A stretch of DNA of 64,000 nt from Bacteroidota bacterium (GTDB lineage Bacteria > Bacteroidota > Bacteroidia > Bacteroidales > JAAUTT01): the NCBI GenBank assembly GCA_020048915.1, contig JAIFLU010000038.1, positions 2,358 through 66,357 of the forward strand. Reading direction: 5' to 3'. The notes under the pieces are model-generated. The model worked only from the letters and a program-made list of their open reading frames with translations, was not told where the DNA came from and searched no databases. How positions within the stretch are numbered: position 1 is the first letter of the stretch; each line of letters begins with the position of its first letter. The position numbers and the translations under genes are program-made. Positions 39,822-48,238 of this stretch are shown here, piece after piece.

Positions 39822-42596
39822 TTATTCCAATCTCCAGTTTTCCTGCTCCTTACTTTCCCGGATCATATCTTCGGGATTATCAATATCTGGCCCTTCATTC
39901 AATTGTTTCCAGTCAAATTTTTCATCGTGTGGATCTAATGCTTTTTGTGGATCAAAAACACGTTCATCTACCGGAACAGCCAGGTATGGACTAAAATCAG
40001 GTTTATCAGTGAACATATCTCCCATATCGGAAGCTCCAGCGTCGTATTGATTTAAGTACGGTATTCCAAGTATGTTCCAGAATGTTTTGAAAATGCTCCC
40101 AAAACTCATATGCACCTGGCTCACATAATTCTTTTTGGCATAAGGTGAAATTAGCATTAAAATACTCCGGTGTGCATCAACATGATCAACCCCACCCTGG
40201 GCATCATCTTCGGTAATCACTATCATCATATTTTTCCAGTAAGGGGTATGCGACAAAAATTCTACAATTCGGCCAACAGCCAAATCGTTATCGGCTTCGT
40301 AGCTTTCGCGAAAGGGATAACCCGCTTCTGGTCTTTCGTCAGCACCGTGATCGTTTGGCAAAATCACAGTAAGCATTTGCGGCATAGTTTCTTTCCCTTC
40401 TCCCCATTTTTCTTCAAACTCTTTCTTAAACATATCTACCCTAAACTGATCGGGTATTGCCATGTTATAGGTAGGGTATTGAAAGGAGGTTCGGTTCAAA
40501 AGCGAAGCCGGTAGCGGAAAGTTGGCTACATGCTTAATCCCTCCATATTTGTATGTGTCCTGATAATCGGCTGGTTCGAACATTACCCCAAAACCAAAAT
40601 TGAAAAAAGATTTGCGGTGCCTGGCCATATGGTCCCACATAGAACCAGCTTCGTTATAATCTTCGGGATAAATAGCCCCGGCTGAGCCATTTAATCCAAG
40701 GTTTCCCGGTGCATTTGAGATTTCTCTATATTCCCGGTTGCCTCCATAACTGGCCGGAGTTGTTGCTTCGACCCATTCGTTTGGATAAGTATTCACCAGC
40801 CATCGGTGACCATCAGCAGAAACATCCGAGTCGACATAAAAATTATCGCTGATACAATACTCCTTAGCCAATTTGAGATGGTTTGGCATAATGGTAGCAT
40901 TCTCAATTTTTACAATTTTTTTACGATTTGTAAATGTCACATTAGCTCCATAACGCGCAAGAGTAGAATCTCCTTTGACATTTGTTTTCTGCCCAAATAT
41001 CTCGTCGAAGGTTCGGTTTTCTTTCGAAATAAAAACAATGTGTTTTATCGGTGTTTCTTTTTGTCCAGGGAAAAGCGGAACCGGATTGGTTTTTCTCCAA
41101 TCGAACTTCGAAGACTGCGTTGATTCCATTACAAAATTATTAGCGATTACCTGCCTGGACAGTTGTTGAAGTTGATCATCTGTTGGAATGTCCAAAATTT
41201 CAACGGTACCTTTCATCAAACTGCCAATATAACTCCCTTCCTGCCCAATACTATATTTTCTTCCTCCGTTAGGGCCACTGCCGTAACCTTTAGCATTTGT
41301 AACAATCAGTTTCTTTCCATCCGGGGTTACTTTCAATTTTGCAGGAAACCAGCCAACGGGGATATGACCAATTATTTTCAACGTTTTAACATCAATAACA
41401 CCTATGGCATTAATTCCCGATTCTGCCACATAAACTCTCTTTTCGTCAGGAGATACAGCCAATCCAAAAGGAATTACTCCTCTTAATTTAGCCAGTTTTT
41501 CTTCCGGACAAAGTGTAATATGCTTCACTATCTTTTGATTGCGGCTGTTAAGTACGGTAATATTGTCGTTTGTACCATTGCTGATAAAAATATGCTTTTT
41601 AGCTGCTACTATTGAATTGGGGCTGGAACCACCTACCGCGGGAATACCTTCGACCATTTGGCCCACCAGAACCCCGGTTTTTATTTTTGCTATTACTTTT
41701 GGAGTATTAGGATTCTCTACATTAATACCCCAGACCGAAAACGATTTATCGGAATTAATAGGACCAAGACCAGGTATTTGCAATGAGTCATTTGAAGTAC
41801 CGGTTTCCGATTCTTTCGTACCATAAGCAAATGCCGGTGAATCAAGAGTTCCCCTTTTCCATTCTCCATTCTTCTTACGTTTAATGTAATCGTACTGGTA
41901 CATGCCCACATTGGCAACATAAACAGTTTTTTCGTCACGAGACAACGCAATGCCAAACGGATATCTTCCTACGGGCAGGTTCGAAATGACTTTTTGTAAT
42001 TGCAAATCAATAATTATAAGTCGGAAACCAATCTGATCGACTGCAAATAATTTTTTCCCATCTTTACTCATCACCATATCGCCAATATAGCCATGGGTAT
42101 AATCGGCACTGTCATTCATAGAACTGCAATCAATCGAGCCTTTAGCTGCTCCGGTAGCAATTTCGAATTTGTAAATTTTATTCTCTTGTCCACCCGCAAC
42201 ATAAACCAGTTGGTTATCGGGGGTAATTGCTAATCCCATAAACACCGAGGCCAAAATACCTTTATCTCCTTTTGGCGAAGGAGGTACCTGCTGAATTTCT
42301 GGCTTTGCTGAGTTGAGGTTGCGGAGGATCGTAATAGAAAGGGGACTTGTACCGGAATTGGCAGTCACTGCAATAGTTCCATCGTTACTAATTGCCAGTC
42401 CATATGGATGCGGAGCAACAATAATGCTTTTGCCTACAGGGGTTAGCAGGCGCCCATTCGGAATAACCGAGGTGCCTTTAACGTCAATTTCGGTATAGCG
42501 ATTACCAGCCGGAGCACTTATGATGTATCCGTTGGTTTGTGCCAATAAAACAATAGGGAAACCAATTATTACAATTAAGGATAAGATATGCTTCAT
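39822..42596 (-). CDS. Bifunctional YncE-like beta-propeller / phosphoesterase family protein
   Basis: Repeated PDEKRVYVAESGINAIGVIDVKTLKIIGHIPVGWFPAKL blades; C-terminal KHIVFISKENRTFDEIFGQ...VITEDDAQGGVDHVDAHRS. Confidence 0.88.
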   Translation of the reverse strand: MKHILSLIVIIGFPIVLLAQTNGYIISAPAGNRYTEIDVKGTSVIPNGRLLTPVGKSIIVAPHPYGLAISNDGTIAVTANSGTSPLSITILRNLNSAKPEIQQVPPSPKGDKGILASVFMGLAITPDNQLVYVAGGQENKIYKFEIATGAAKGSIDCSSMNDSADYTHGYIGDMVMSKDGKKLFAVDQIGFRLIIIDLQLQKVISNLPVGRYPFGIALSRDEKTVYVANVGMYQYDYIKRKKNGEWKRGTLDSPAFAYGTKESETGTSNDSLQIPGLGPINSDKSFSVWGINVENPNTPKVIAKIKTGVLVGQMVEGIPAVGGSSPNSIVAAKKHIFISNGTNDNITVLNSRNQKIVKHITLCPEEKLAKLRGVIPFGLAVSPDEKRVYVAESGINAIGVIDVKTLKIIGHIPVGWFPAKLKVTPDGKKLIVTNAKGYGSGPNGGRKYSIGQEGSYIGSLMKGTVEILDIPTDDQLQQLSRQVIANNFVMESTQSSKFDWRKTNPVPLFPGQKETPIKHIVFISKENRTFDEIFGQKTNVKGDSTLARYGANVTFTNRKKIVKIENATIMPNHLKLAKEYCISDNFYVDSDVSADGHRWLVNTYPNEWVEATTPASYGGNREYREISNAPGNLGLNGSAGAIYPEDYNEAGSMWDHMARHRKSFFNFGFGVMFEPADYQDTYKYGGIKHVANFPLPASLLNRTSFQYPTYNMAIPDQFRVDMFKKEFEEKWGEGKETMPQMLTVILPNDHGADERPEAGYPFRESYEADNDLAVGRIVEFLSHTPYWKNMMIVITEDDAQGGVDHVDAHRSILMLISPYAKKNYVSQVHMSFGSIFKTFWNILGIPYLNQYDAGASDMGDMFTDKPDFSPYLAVPVDERVFDPQKALDPHDEKFDWKQLNEGPDIDNPEDMIRESKEQENWRLE

Positions 42597-42833
42597 AATG
42601 GATAAATTTTATCGGAAGTAAAATATGAATTAGATGGTGAAATTAGGGAATTCGTATTAATTCAATAATAAGCATACTTTAATTTTATGCATTTAATTTA
42701 TCAAACTTTCAGTAAATTTTTTCTTAGAAATGATTTGTTACTTTTTTGATGCAGCAATTTCAAAAAAAAGTCGTCCTTAAAAAAAGAACAACATTTTCAA
42801 TTGACTTTAATTTTTAAACAAAAAATAACGATT

Positions 42834-43799
42834 ATGAAAAGAATAAACATTTCTGGTATACCTGCATTTGCATTGTTGCTTTCGGTCATATTTACCTCCT
42901 GCGTTTCATCACAGAATTTTTTCCCTGTTAGAGGAACGGGTGCCTTGGTAGATAAAAACATTCATATATCCGATTTTCATGGAATTGATGTTTCAGGAGG
43001 ATTTGATGTTACCTTAATCCAGGGAAATAATGAAGGTCTTGTATTAACCGCGCAAGAGAATTTATTTGAGCATATTACCGCAGAGGTGGAACAAGGGGTA
43101 CTAAAGATTTATACCGACAAGAATATTATTGAATCGAAAGGGATGAAAGTTCAGATTTCCTTCAAAAATATAGATAAATTAAGTGTTTCTGGTGGTGGAG
43201 ATGTGAAAGGCGAAACAACTATTGATGTTCCCAATTTAGCTGTTAACCTAAGCGGAGGCGGTGACATAAATACCGTGGTAAATATTTCGGATTTAAAATG
43301 CACTATCAGTGGTGGCGGCGATGCTAAAATTGATGGTACCATTAAGAATTATGGAATTGTAATTAGCGGAGGAGGAGACTTAAAATCGGAGGTTGCATCA
43401 AATTACCTGAATTGCACAATGTCGGGTGGTGGTGATTTTTATCTGAAAGGGAAAGAAAGAGGAAGCGAGGCAAAAATCAATCTTTCCGGTGGTGGCGATA
43501 TGACGCTCGATCTTACAACTAATAACATTTCGTGTAGCGTTTCTGGTGGTGGCAATGCCTCGCTTACAGGTCAAGCTACCAACCTCGATGTAAGCCTTAA
43601 TGGTGGTGGAGATTTAAATGCCGGGGGGATGGTAACCGATAAAACAATATTCCATGCCAATGGAGGTTCGGATATTCATGTGAACGCAACCAGGGAAATC
43701 GTTGGTCATATTTCAGGTGGTGGCGATGTTTATTATTCGGGAAATCCACCTATAGTGGATATTGATGCTAAGGGAGGCTCGGAAGTTCATAAGCAGTAG
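42834..43799 (+). CDS. DUF2807 / head-GIN domain protein (predicted beta-helix, lipoprotein-like)
   Basis: FHGIDVSGGFDVTLIQGNNEGLVLTAQENLFEHITAEVEQGVLKIY followed by ten or so SGGGD-type repeats about 20 aa apart; LLLSVIFTSCVSS lipobox-like. Confidence 0.9.
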   Translation: MKRINISGIPAFALLLSVIFTSCVSSQNFFPVRGTGALVDKNIHISDFHGIDVSGGFDVTLIQGNNEGLVLTAQENLFEHITAEVEQGVLKIYTDKNIIESKGMKVQISFKNIDKLSVSGGGDVKGETTIDVPNLAVNLSGGGDINTVVNISDLKCTISGGGDAKIDGTIKNYGIVISGGGDLKSEVASNYLNCTMSGGGDFYLKGKERGSEAKINLSGGGDMTLDLTTNNISCSVSGGGNASLTGQATNLDVSLNGGGDLNAGGMVTDKTIFHANGGSDIHVNATREIVGHISGGGDVYYSGNPPIVDIDAKGGSEVHKQ

Positions 43800-43920
43800 G
43801 TTGAAAACTAAATGGATAAAGCCGTCTTGGACGAAGCAAGGCTTATCTCTGTTCGACTTGCTGAACTATAAATAGTATAAAACAACCAGGTAGTGCTTTT
43901 ACTATCCTATACATTACTTT

Positions 43921-43994
43921 CTTTGCGAACCTCTGCGATTCTTAGTGTAGCTCTGTGAAATAGTCTAAAAGCTATAACGCAAAGGTTCGCAAAG
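43921..43994. repeat. Intergenic inverted repeat
   Basis: CTTTGCGAACCTCTGCG (43921-43937) versus CGCAAAGGTTCGCAAAG (43978-43994), 16/17 complementary; similar words are common intergenic repeats in Bacteroidota. Confidence 0.7.
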
Positions 43995-44131
43995 TTCTCG
44001 CAAAGGTATGCTAAAAACCTATTCTTAATTAACTATTACTGATTTAACTAGATGATTATAAATAATAAATGTGGAGCATAGCTTCCAAACTACACTTTTT
44101 TTGCTTGCAATAAAATTGAAGTGTTTTTTTG

Positions 44132-45091
44132 TTAGTTAGAATTTCCTAAAATCTGTCTGGCTGTTTCCAAACCGGTACCAAAGATTAGTTGTTGTGCTTT
44201 GCTATCGGTATGGTAACCACTTTTTTTGGTGGTGTACTGCCGGATAATAATAATTTCCACATCGTTCTCGTGACTGAATTCCTTTATAACATTTTCGGGA
44301 ACTGAAACAGAATCGTAGCAGTTACTTAATCGCTTAGTAGAATCTTTTGCTACCAATACCGCATAGAAGTATGGATAGTCTTGTCCCTGCACATTGTTCA
44401 TCGAAACCTGCGCATAAAGTCCCAAAAAATCCTCCGGTTGATCTTTAAATTTTATTTTCATCTTTAAATCGGCAGGAAGTTTTTGGTCTTTGCCGTTTAC
44501 CAAGGTCAGGTAATTAACTTTATCCAGGGCAAGTTCAGCCTGAAATCCTTCCATAAGTTTAAGATACAGGTTAATCTTACTAATCAAAGCAGGGAGGGTT
44601 GTAATACGTTTAACGCCTGTAAACCAATGTGGATATATAAGCACAGAAAGATTGGCAACTAAAATGAGTATCCCTTTTTCGGAACTAAAAGGATTCATCG
44701 CAAATAGCAATACCAATACGACAAGCGATAATATAAACATCAGCACTCCCAACCCGCTGGTGATATCGAACGCGCTTACATCCCATTTTTTAATGCTTTT
44801 ATTCAGATCTACAATTTTTTGAAGTTGCTCGGCATCGGTAGATACCCATTCCGATTCGGGGTGGTATTTATCGAGCTTTATGCGCTTATCGTACCCTTTA
44901 ACAAGCAATAACAAATTTCCCGCTAATACCAGTAGAATTCCTGGTAATAACTGAAAGGCCATATACTGGAACACAAAACCTAATAAAATAGAAATCAGAC
45001 TTACTGTAAGTCGTGTTTTATAGGGCAACGATTTCCAAAAGTGGAAGATTACGATTCCCTGCTCGTCTTGTGATAAAAGTAAACTGCTCAT
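44132..45091 (-). CDS. Uncharacterised multi-TM protein in the radical SAM cassette
   Basis: Two pairs of hydrophobic segments then a soluble C-terminal domain; ATGA overlap with the upstream radical SAM gene. Family not recognised. Confidence 0.7.
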   Translation of the reverse strand: MSSLLLSQDEQGIVIFHFWKSLPYKTRLTVSLISILLGFVFQYMAFQLLPGILLVLAGNLLLLVKGYDKRIKLDKYHPESEWVSTDAEQLQKIVDLNKSIKKWDVSAFDITSGLGVLMFILSLVVLVLLFAMNPFSSEKGILILVANLSVLIYPHWFTGVKRITTLPALISKINLYLKLMEGFQAELALDKVNYLTLVNGKDQKLPADLKMKIKFKDQPEDFLGLYAQVSMNNVQGQDYPYFYAVLVAKDSTKRLSNCYDSVSVPENVIKEFSHENDVEIIIIRQYTTKKSGYHTDSKAQQLIFGTGLETARQILGNSN

Positions 45092-46425
45092 AGTATATTT
45101 TGAAGTTGAATAGACAATAATTCGCTGAAACCAATATTACGCCAGTAAAGCGGGCAACCACCGTTGCAGATGGCAAAGCTGTCGCAGTCCTGACAGATAG
45201 AATGCGCAAATGTTTTATTGCGAAAGAATTTAGCGTTTTTGCCTTGCCAAATTTCGGCGAAGGAAGATTTTTTAAGGTTTCCAACAGGCTGGTCGTAAGA
45301 AGCACAAGGTAAAATATCGCCATTCGGTGCAACCGAAATAAGACCATCGCAGGCAGCACATCCTTTGTTGCCTAAATCGTGGGTAATGGTATTAAAAATG
45401 CACATGGGGATTGGCGAGTACCACATAAATTCAACGTGTTGCTCAAGACTATTGGCTTGAATTTTCTCTATTATGGAACCAACCTCTCGATATTTTATTA
45501 CCATGTCATCGTTAAAAATACTGCTGCCGGTAGGTATAACCAAATTCATGCTAAAGCGGTCGAGTTGCAACGTGTTTCGTACAAATTGGGGTAATCTCAG
45601 GCATTCTTCGGCATTAAGCTGATTGAGGGTAGTGTTGGTATGTACGTGGATTCCCAGATTCTTAAAGATAGAAACTGTTTTTACACTCTTCGCAAAAGCG
45701 CCATCGTGTTGTACAATTTTATCGTGCGTTTCAGCAGTAATTCCTTCTATACTAACCTGTACCGAATCTAATCCTGCATTTACTAGATTTTGGCCAAACG
45801 TTTCATCAATCTGAGTCCCATTAGTAATAAGATTTACCCGCATACCAAGGTCTTTTGCATACCGGATGCAATTCAGCAACAATTGAGGTTTTAATGTTGG
45901 CTCTCCTCCGGTAAAACTGATAGAAGGAACCCGAGCCTCGTTGTATATGGTTTTAATGATCGTTTTAAATTCGCTTTCGGAGAGTTCCTTGTCTGAACCG
46001 GCAGGATTGGTAGTACAATTGCAACCTGCATAGCAAAACTTACAGCGAAGGTTGCATTTATAGGTGAGAGCCAGCTCCGAGAGGACAGGTAACTTACTAA
46101 ACTGCATGGTAAACGGACTTGTCTCAACTGCCGGATTTGAACTGAATTCATCCAGGTTTCCTTCGAGAAAGCTTTTAACGGCCAGCATAAACAACTCTAT
46201 ATCATGAGCCTTGTCTAATCCTGTTTTTTTTAAAAGTCCATCGATAGTTCCTCCTTCTAAAAGAAAATGAAGGATTTTGGCTCCGGTGGCATTGATTTTT
46301 GTTGCCTGGTTGGGGCGTTTAATGAGGATATTATCTTCGGTCCGCACAAAAATATAAGGCTTTACACGATTGATAAACTCATCAATCCATTCCAAATTAA
46401 TTTTATTTTCCACTGAGCTTTCCAT
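45088..46425 (-). CDS. Radical SAM/SPASM peptide-maturase-like protein with N-terminal PqqD/RRE-like region
   Basis: LALTYKCNLRCKFCYAGCNC (CxxxCxxC), SFTGGEPTLKP, LITNGT, C-terminal GCAACDGLISVAPNGDILPCASYD...CQDCDSFAICNGGCPLYW; N-terminal KPYIFVRTEDNILIKRPNQATKINATGAKILHFLLEGGTIDGLLKKTG resembles PqqD/RRE. Start at M37 of the ORF, TAATG overlap with upstream stop. Confidence 0.88.
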   Translation of the reverse strand: MESSVENKINLEWIDEFINRVKPYIFVRTEDNILIKRPNQATKINATGAKILHFLLEGGTIDGLLKKTGLDKAHDIELFMLAVKSFLEGNLDEFSSNPAVETSPFTMQFSKLPVLSELALTYKCNLRCKFCYAGCNCTTNPAGSDKELSESEFKTIIKTIYNEARVPSISFTGGEPTLKPQLLLNCIRYAKDLGMRVNLITNGTQIDETFGQNLVNAGLDSVQVSIEGITAETHDKIVQHDGAFAKSVKTVSIFKNLGIHVHTNTTLNQLNAEECLRLPQFVRNTLQLDRFSMNLVIPTGSSIFNDDMVIKYREVGSIIEKIQANSLEQHVEFMWYSPIPMCIFNTITHDLGNKGCAACDGLISVAPNGDILPCASYDQPVGNLKKSSFAEIWQGKNAKFFRNKTFAHSICQDCDSFAICNGGCPLYWRNIGFSELLSIQLQNIL

Positions 46426-48008
46426 TAATGGGAACCTCCGCTGACGCATGCTGAGTGACAGGCTGAATGGCAAGCTGAATGACAGGCCGAGTGGCAGGCG
46501 GAATGGCAAGCCGAATGACAGGCATCGTGACAAACATTGATATTGTTCAGCACATCGTTCGACGGGTTGTAAAGGTGATCGGTTTTAACCGGTATATCGT
46601 ATTCGTGCTCGTGGGGATTGGTATTGTAGTAATTGTAATGATAGTAGCTGTGATTCCCGTAATAGTAGTGGTACCATAACCAGTTACTGGCATTGCCTGC
46701 AAATTGTTGTCGTTGGTCTTCAGGAATGTTTTGGTCTTTCCATCGCCCATATTTCTCGCGGTAATGGGCTTTGGTAGCTTCAATATCGCAGTCCCAGGCT
46801 TTCTTCTGGATATTTTTAACAATTAGCTTCATCAGATCTTCGAGCTCCGATTGAGAAAATTCGCCATCGTCGGCGAGCGCATAATATAATTGCGCTTCGT
46901 ATTCACTCAGGTTATTAATTTCGGGCGACCTGTTTACGCGGATTTTTAACGGTGATTTTGTAATTATTTCCATAAATCCTTCGTTTACCATGGCCGAAAC
47001 CATTCCGCTGACAATGCTTTTAAATGGAATTTCGAGGTAAAATGCAATTTCGAGCGGAGAAAGATCTTTACAAATTTTCCCCTCAATATGATAATGCGAA
47101 AGATTCAATTTTGGAGGAGACCAGTCGAGATTATCCCAATTTACATCGTCCATACCGGCTTTGGCCGCTACCATCGATCGGTGCTTTCGGGTTACTACAA
47201 ATAAAAAGAGCAATCCAACCAAAATTCCTCCCCCAATAAGCAGGTTTTTGTCATTCTTTAGTTCACTGAGGGTGAAAGTTCCATCCTGTTCATATAGTTC
47301 TGCGTTCGAAAATAGAAACAATTCACCAGGCATATAGAACTGGGTGCGCATATTGAATCGGCTCGTAGGATGATTCTTATGAAATACCAGCATTAGTTTT
47401 TCGCTATTACTTCGCTGGTAATCGATTAAAAATTTTTCGTTTACAAATTTCTCGGTTAGGATTATTTCTTTATCCATAAAGTATTCGCGAAGGTTTGCCA
47501 AACCCGCAGCAACATCAAAGGGGACAATAACTTTGAGGGTATAATGGTCCATCCCTTCATCATCCTCCCATTCCACAGGCGACCAGTTAAAAACGGTCAA
47601 TAGTTTTCCGGCATCAGAGGTTGTATTGACCAAATAACCGGCTTCGTTAAAATTGGTATTAAAATAAAAAACATATGTTATAGTGCCCGACGGAATTCCA
47701 ACACCATCGGCTAGCACAATGTCCCATTTATCATTCGTGACCTGCGATATTTCAAGTTTATACCTGGTACCGGCATCATCAACTGCATACGATTCGTCGT
47801 GGAACCCGGTAATATTCAATCGGGCATTTCCCGAAAAATAGAACCCGTGGAGGTCTCCTTCGGTAACACGATACTGAATAGTATAAGCCACCGTGGCTTC
47901 GCCCGATTTTTGAAGCTCTACCGTTGTCTCCACAAAATTGATTAATCCTTTGCCTGCAAAAAGATTGCAGGAACTTATGAGCAGAAGAAAAATAAAATAT
48001 TTTCGCAT
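46425..48008 (-). CDS. DUF2207-like single-pass membrane protein with C-terminal (CHSA)n tail; candidate modified precursor
   Basis: Signal MRKYFIFLLLISSCNLFAG; extracytoplasmic beta domain; TM NLLIGGGILVGLLFLFVVTRKHRS; winged-helix-like LSPLEIAFYLEIPFKSIVSGMVSAMVNEGFMEII; Tyr/His-rich linker; tail CHDACHSACHSACHSACHSACHSACHSACVSGGSH. Confidence 0.85.
   Translation of the reverse strand: MRKYFIFLLLISSCNLFAGKGLINFVETTVELQKSGEATVAYTIQYRVTEGDLHGFYFSGNARLNITGFHDESYAVDDAGTRYKLEISQVTNDKWDIVLADGVGIPSGTITYVFYFNTNFNEAGYLVNTTSDAGKLLTVFNWSPVEWEDDEGMDHYTLKVIVPFDVAAGLANLREYFMDKEIILTEKFVNEKFLIDYQRSNSEKLMLVFHKNHPTSRFNMRTQFYMPGELFLFSNAELYEQDGTFTLSELKNDKNLLIGGGILVGLLFLFVVTRKHRSMVAAKAGMDDVNWDNLDWSPPKLNLSHYHIEGKICKDLSPLEIAFYLEIPFKSIVSGMVSAMVNEGFMEIITKSPLKIRVNRSPEINNLSEYEAQLYYALADDGEFSQSELEDLMKLIVKNIQKKAWDCDIEATKAHYREKYGRWKDQNIPEDQRQQFAGNASNWLWYHYYYGNHSYYHYNYYNTNPHEHEYDIPVKTDHLYNPSNDVLNNINVCHDACHSACHSACHSACHSACHSACHSACVSGGSH
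46446..46532 (-). repeat. Coding 12-bp repeat array encoding C(HDAC)(HSAC)x6
   Basis: Seven 4-aa units read directly on the minus strand; six identical at aa level with varying synonymous codons. Confidence 0.95.
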
Positions 48009-48238
48009 TCCAGTAAAGATTATGACCTGTTTATGATCGAAAATTATGAAAAATATCGAAAACAACTTATAACGAGTTAGTTATTTAGTTTTGTTCTAAA
48101 TGGGAATCTAAACCCGATCTCTGGATATGATTTTTCTATTATTAAAAACATAATGTTTCTCATTAAAAATAAACTGCTTAAATTTAGTTCAGGTTATAAG
48201 AACCATATTTCCAAAATTTTATACTAAACCTGAAGAAA

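Noticed and set aside
46446-46532. HxsA-type (His-Xaa-Ser) repeat system
   Set aside because: The unit here is C-H-S-A, not H-x-S, and only one radical SAM gene is present, whereas the His-Xaa-Ser system has two maturases (HxsB/HxsC).
46446-46532. CRISPR-like or neutral microsatellite repeat
   Set aside because: 12-bp contiguous coding units without spacers; codon-level variation with constant peptide.
46426-46533. N-terminal extension of the radical SAM ORF (MSRCLSFGLPFRLPLGLSFSLPFSLSLSMRQRRFPL)
   Set aside because: It is the CHSA repeat of the upstream gene read in another frame; the start at 46425 (TAATG overlap) explains the coupling better.
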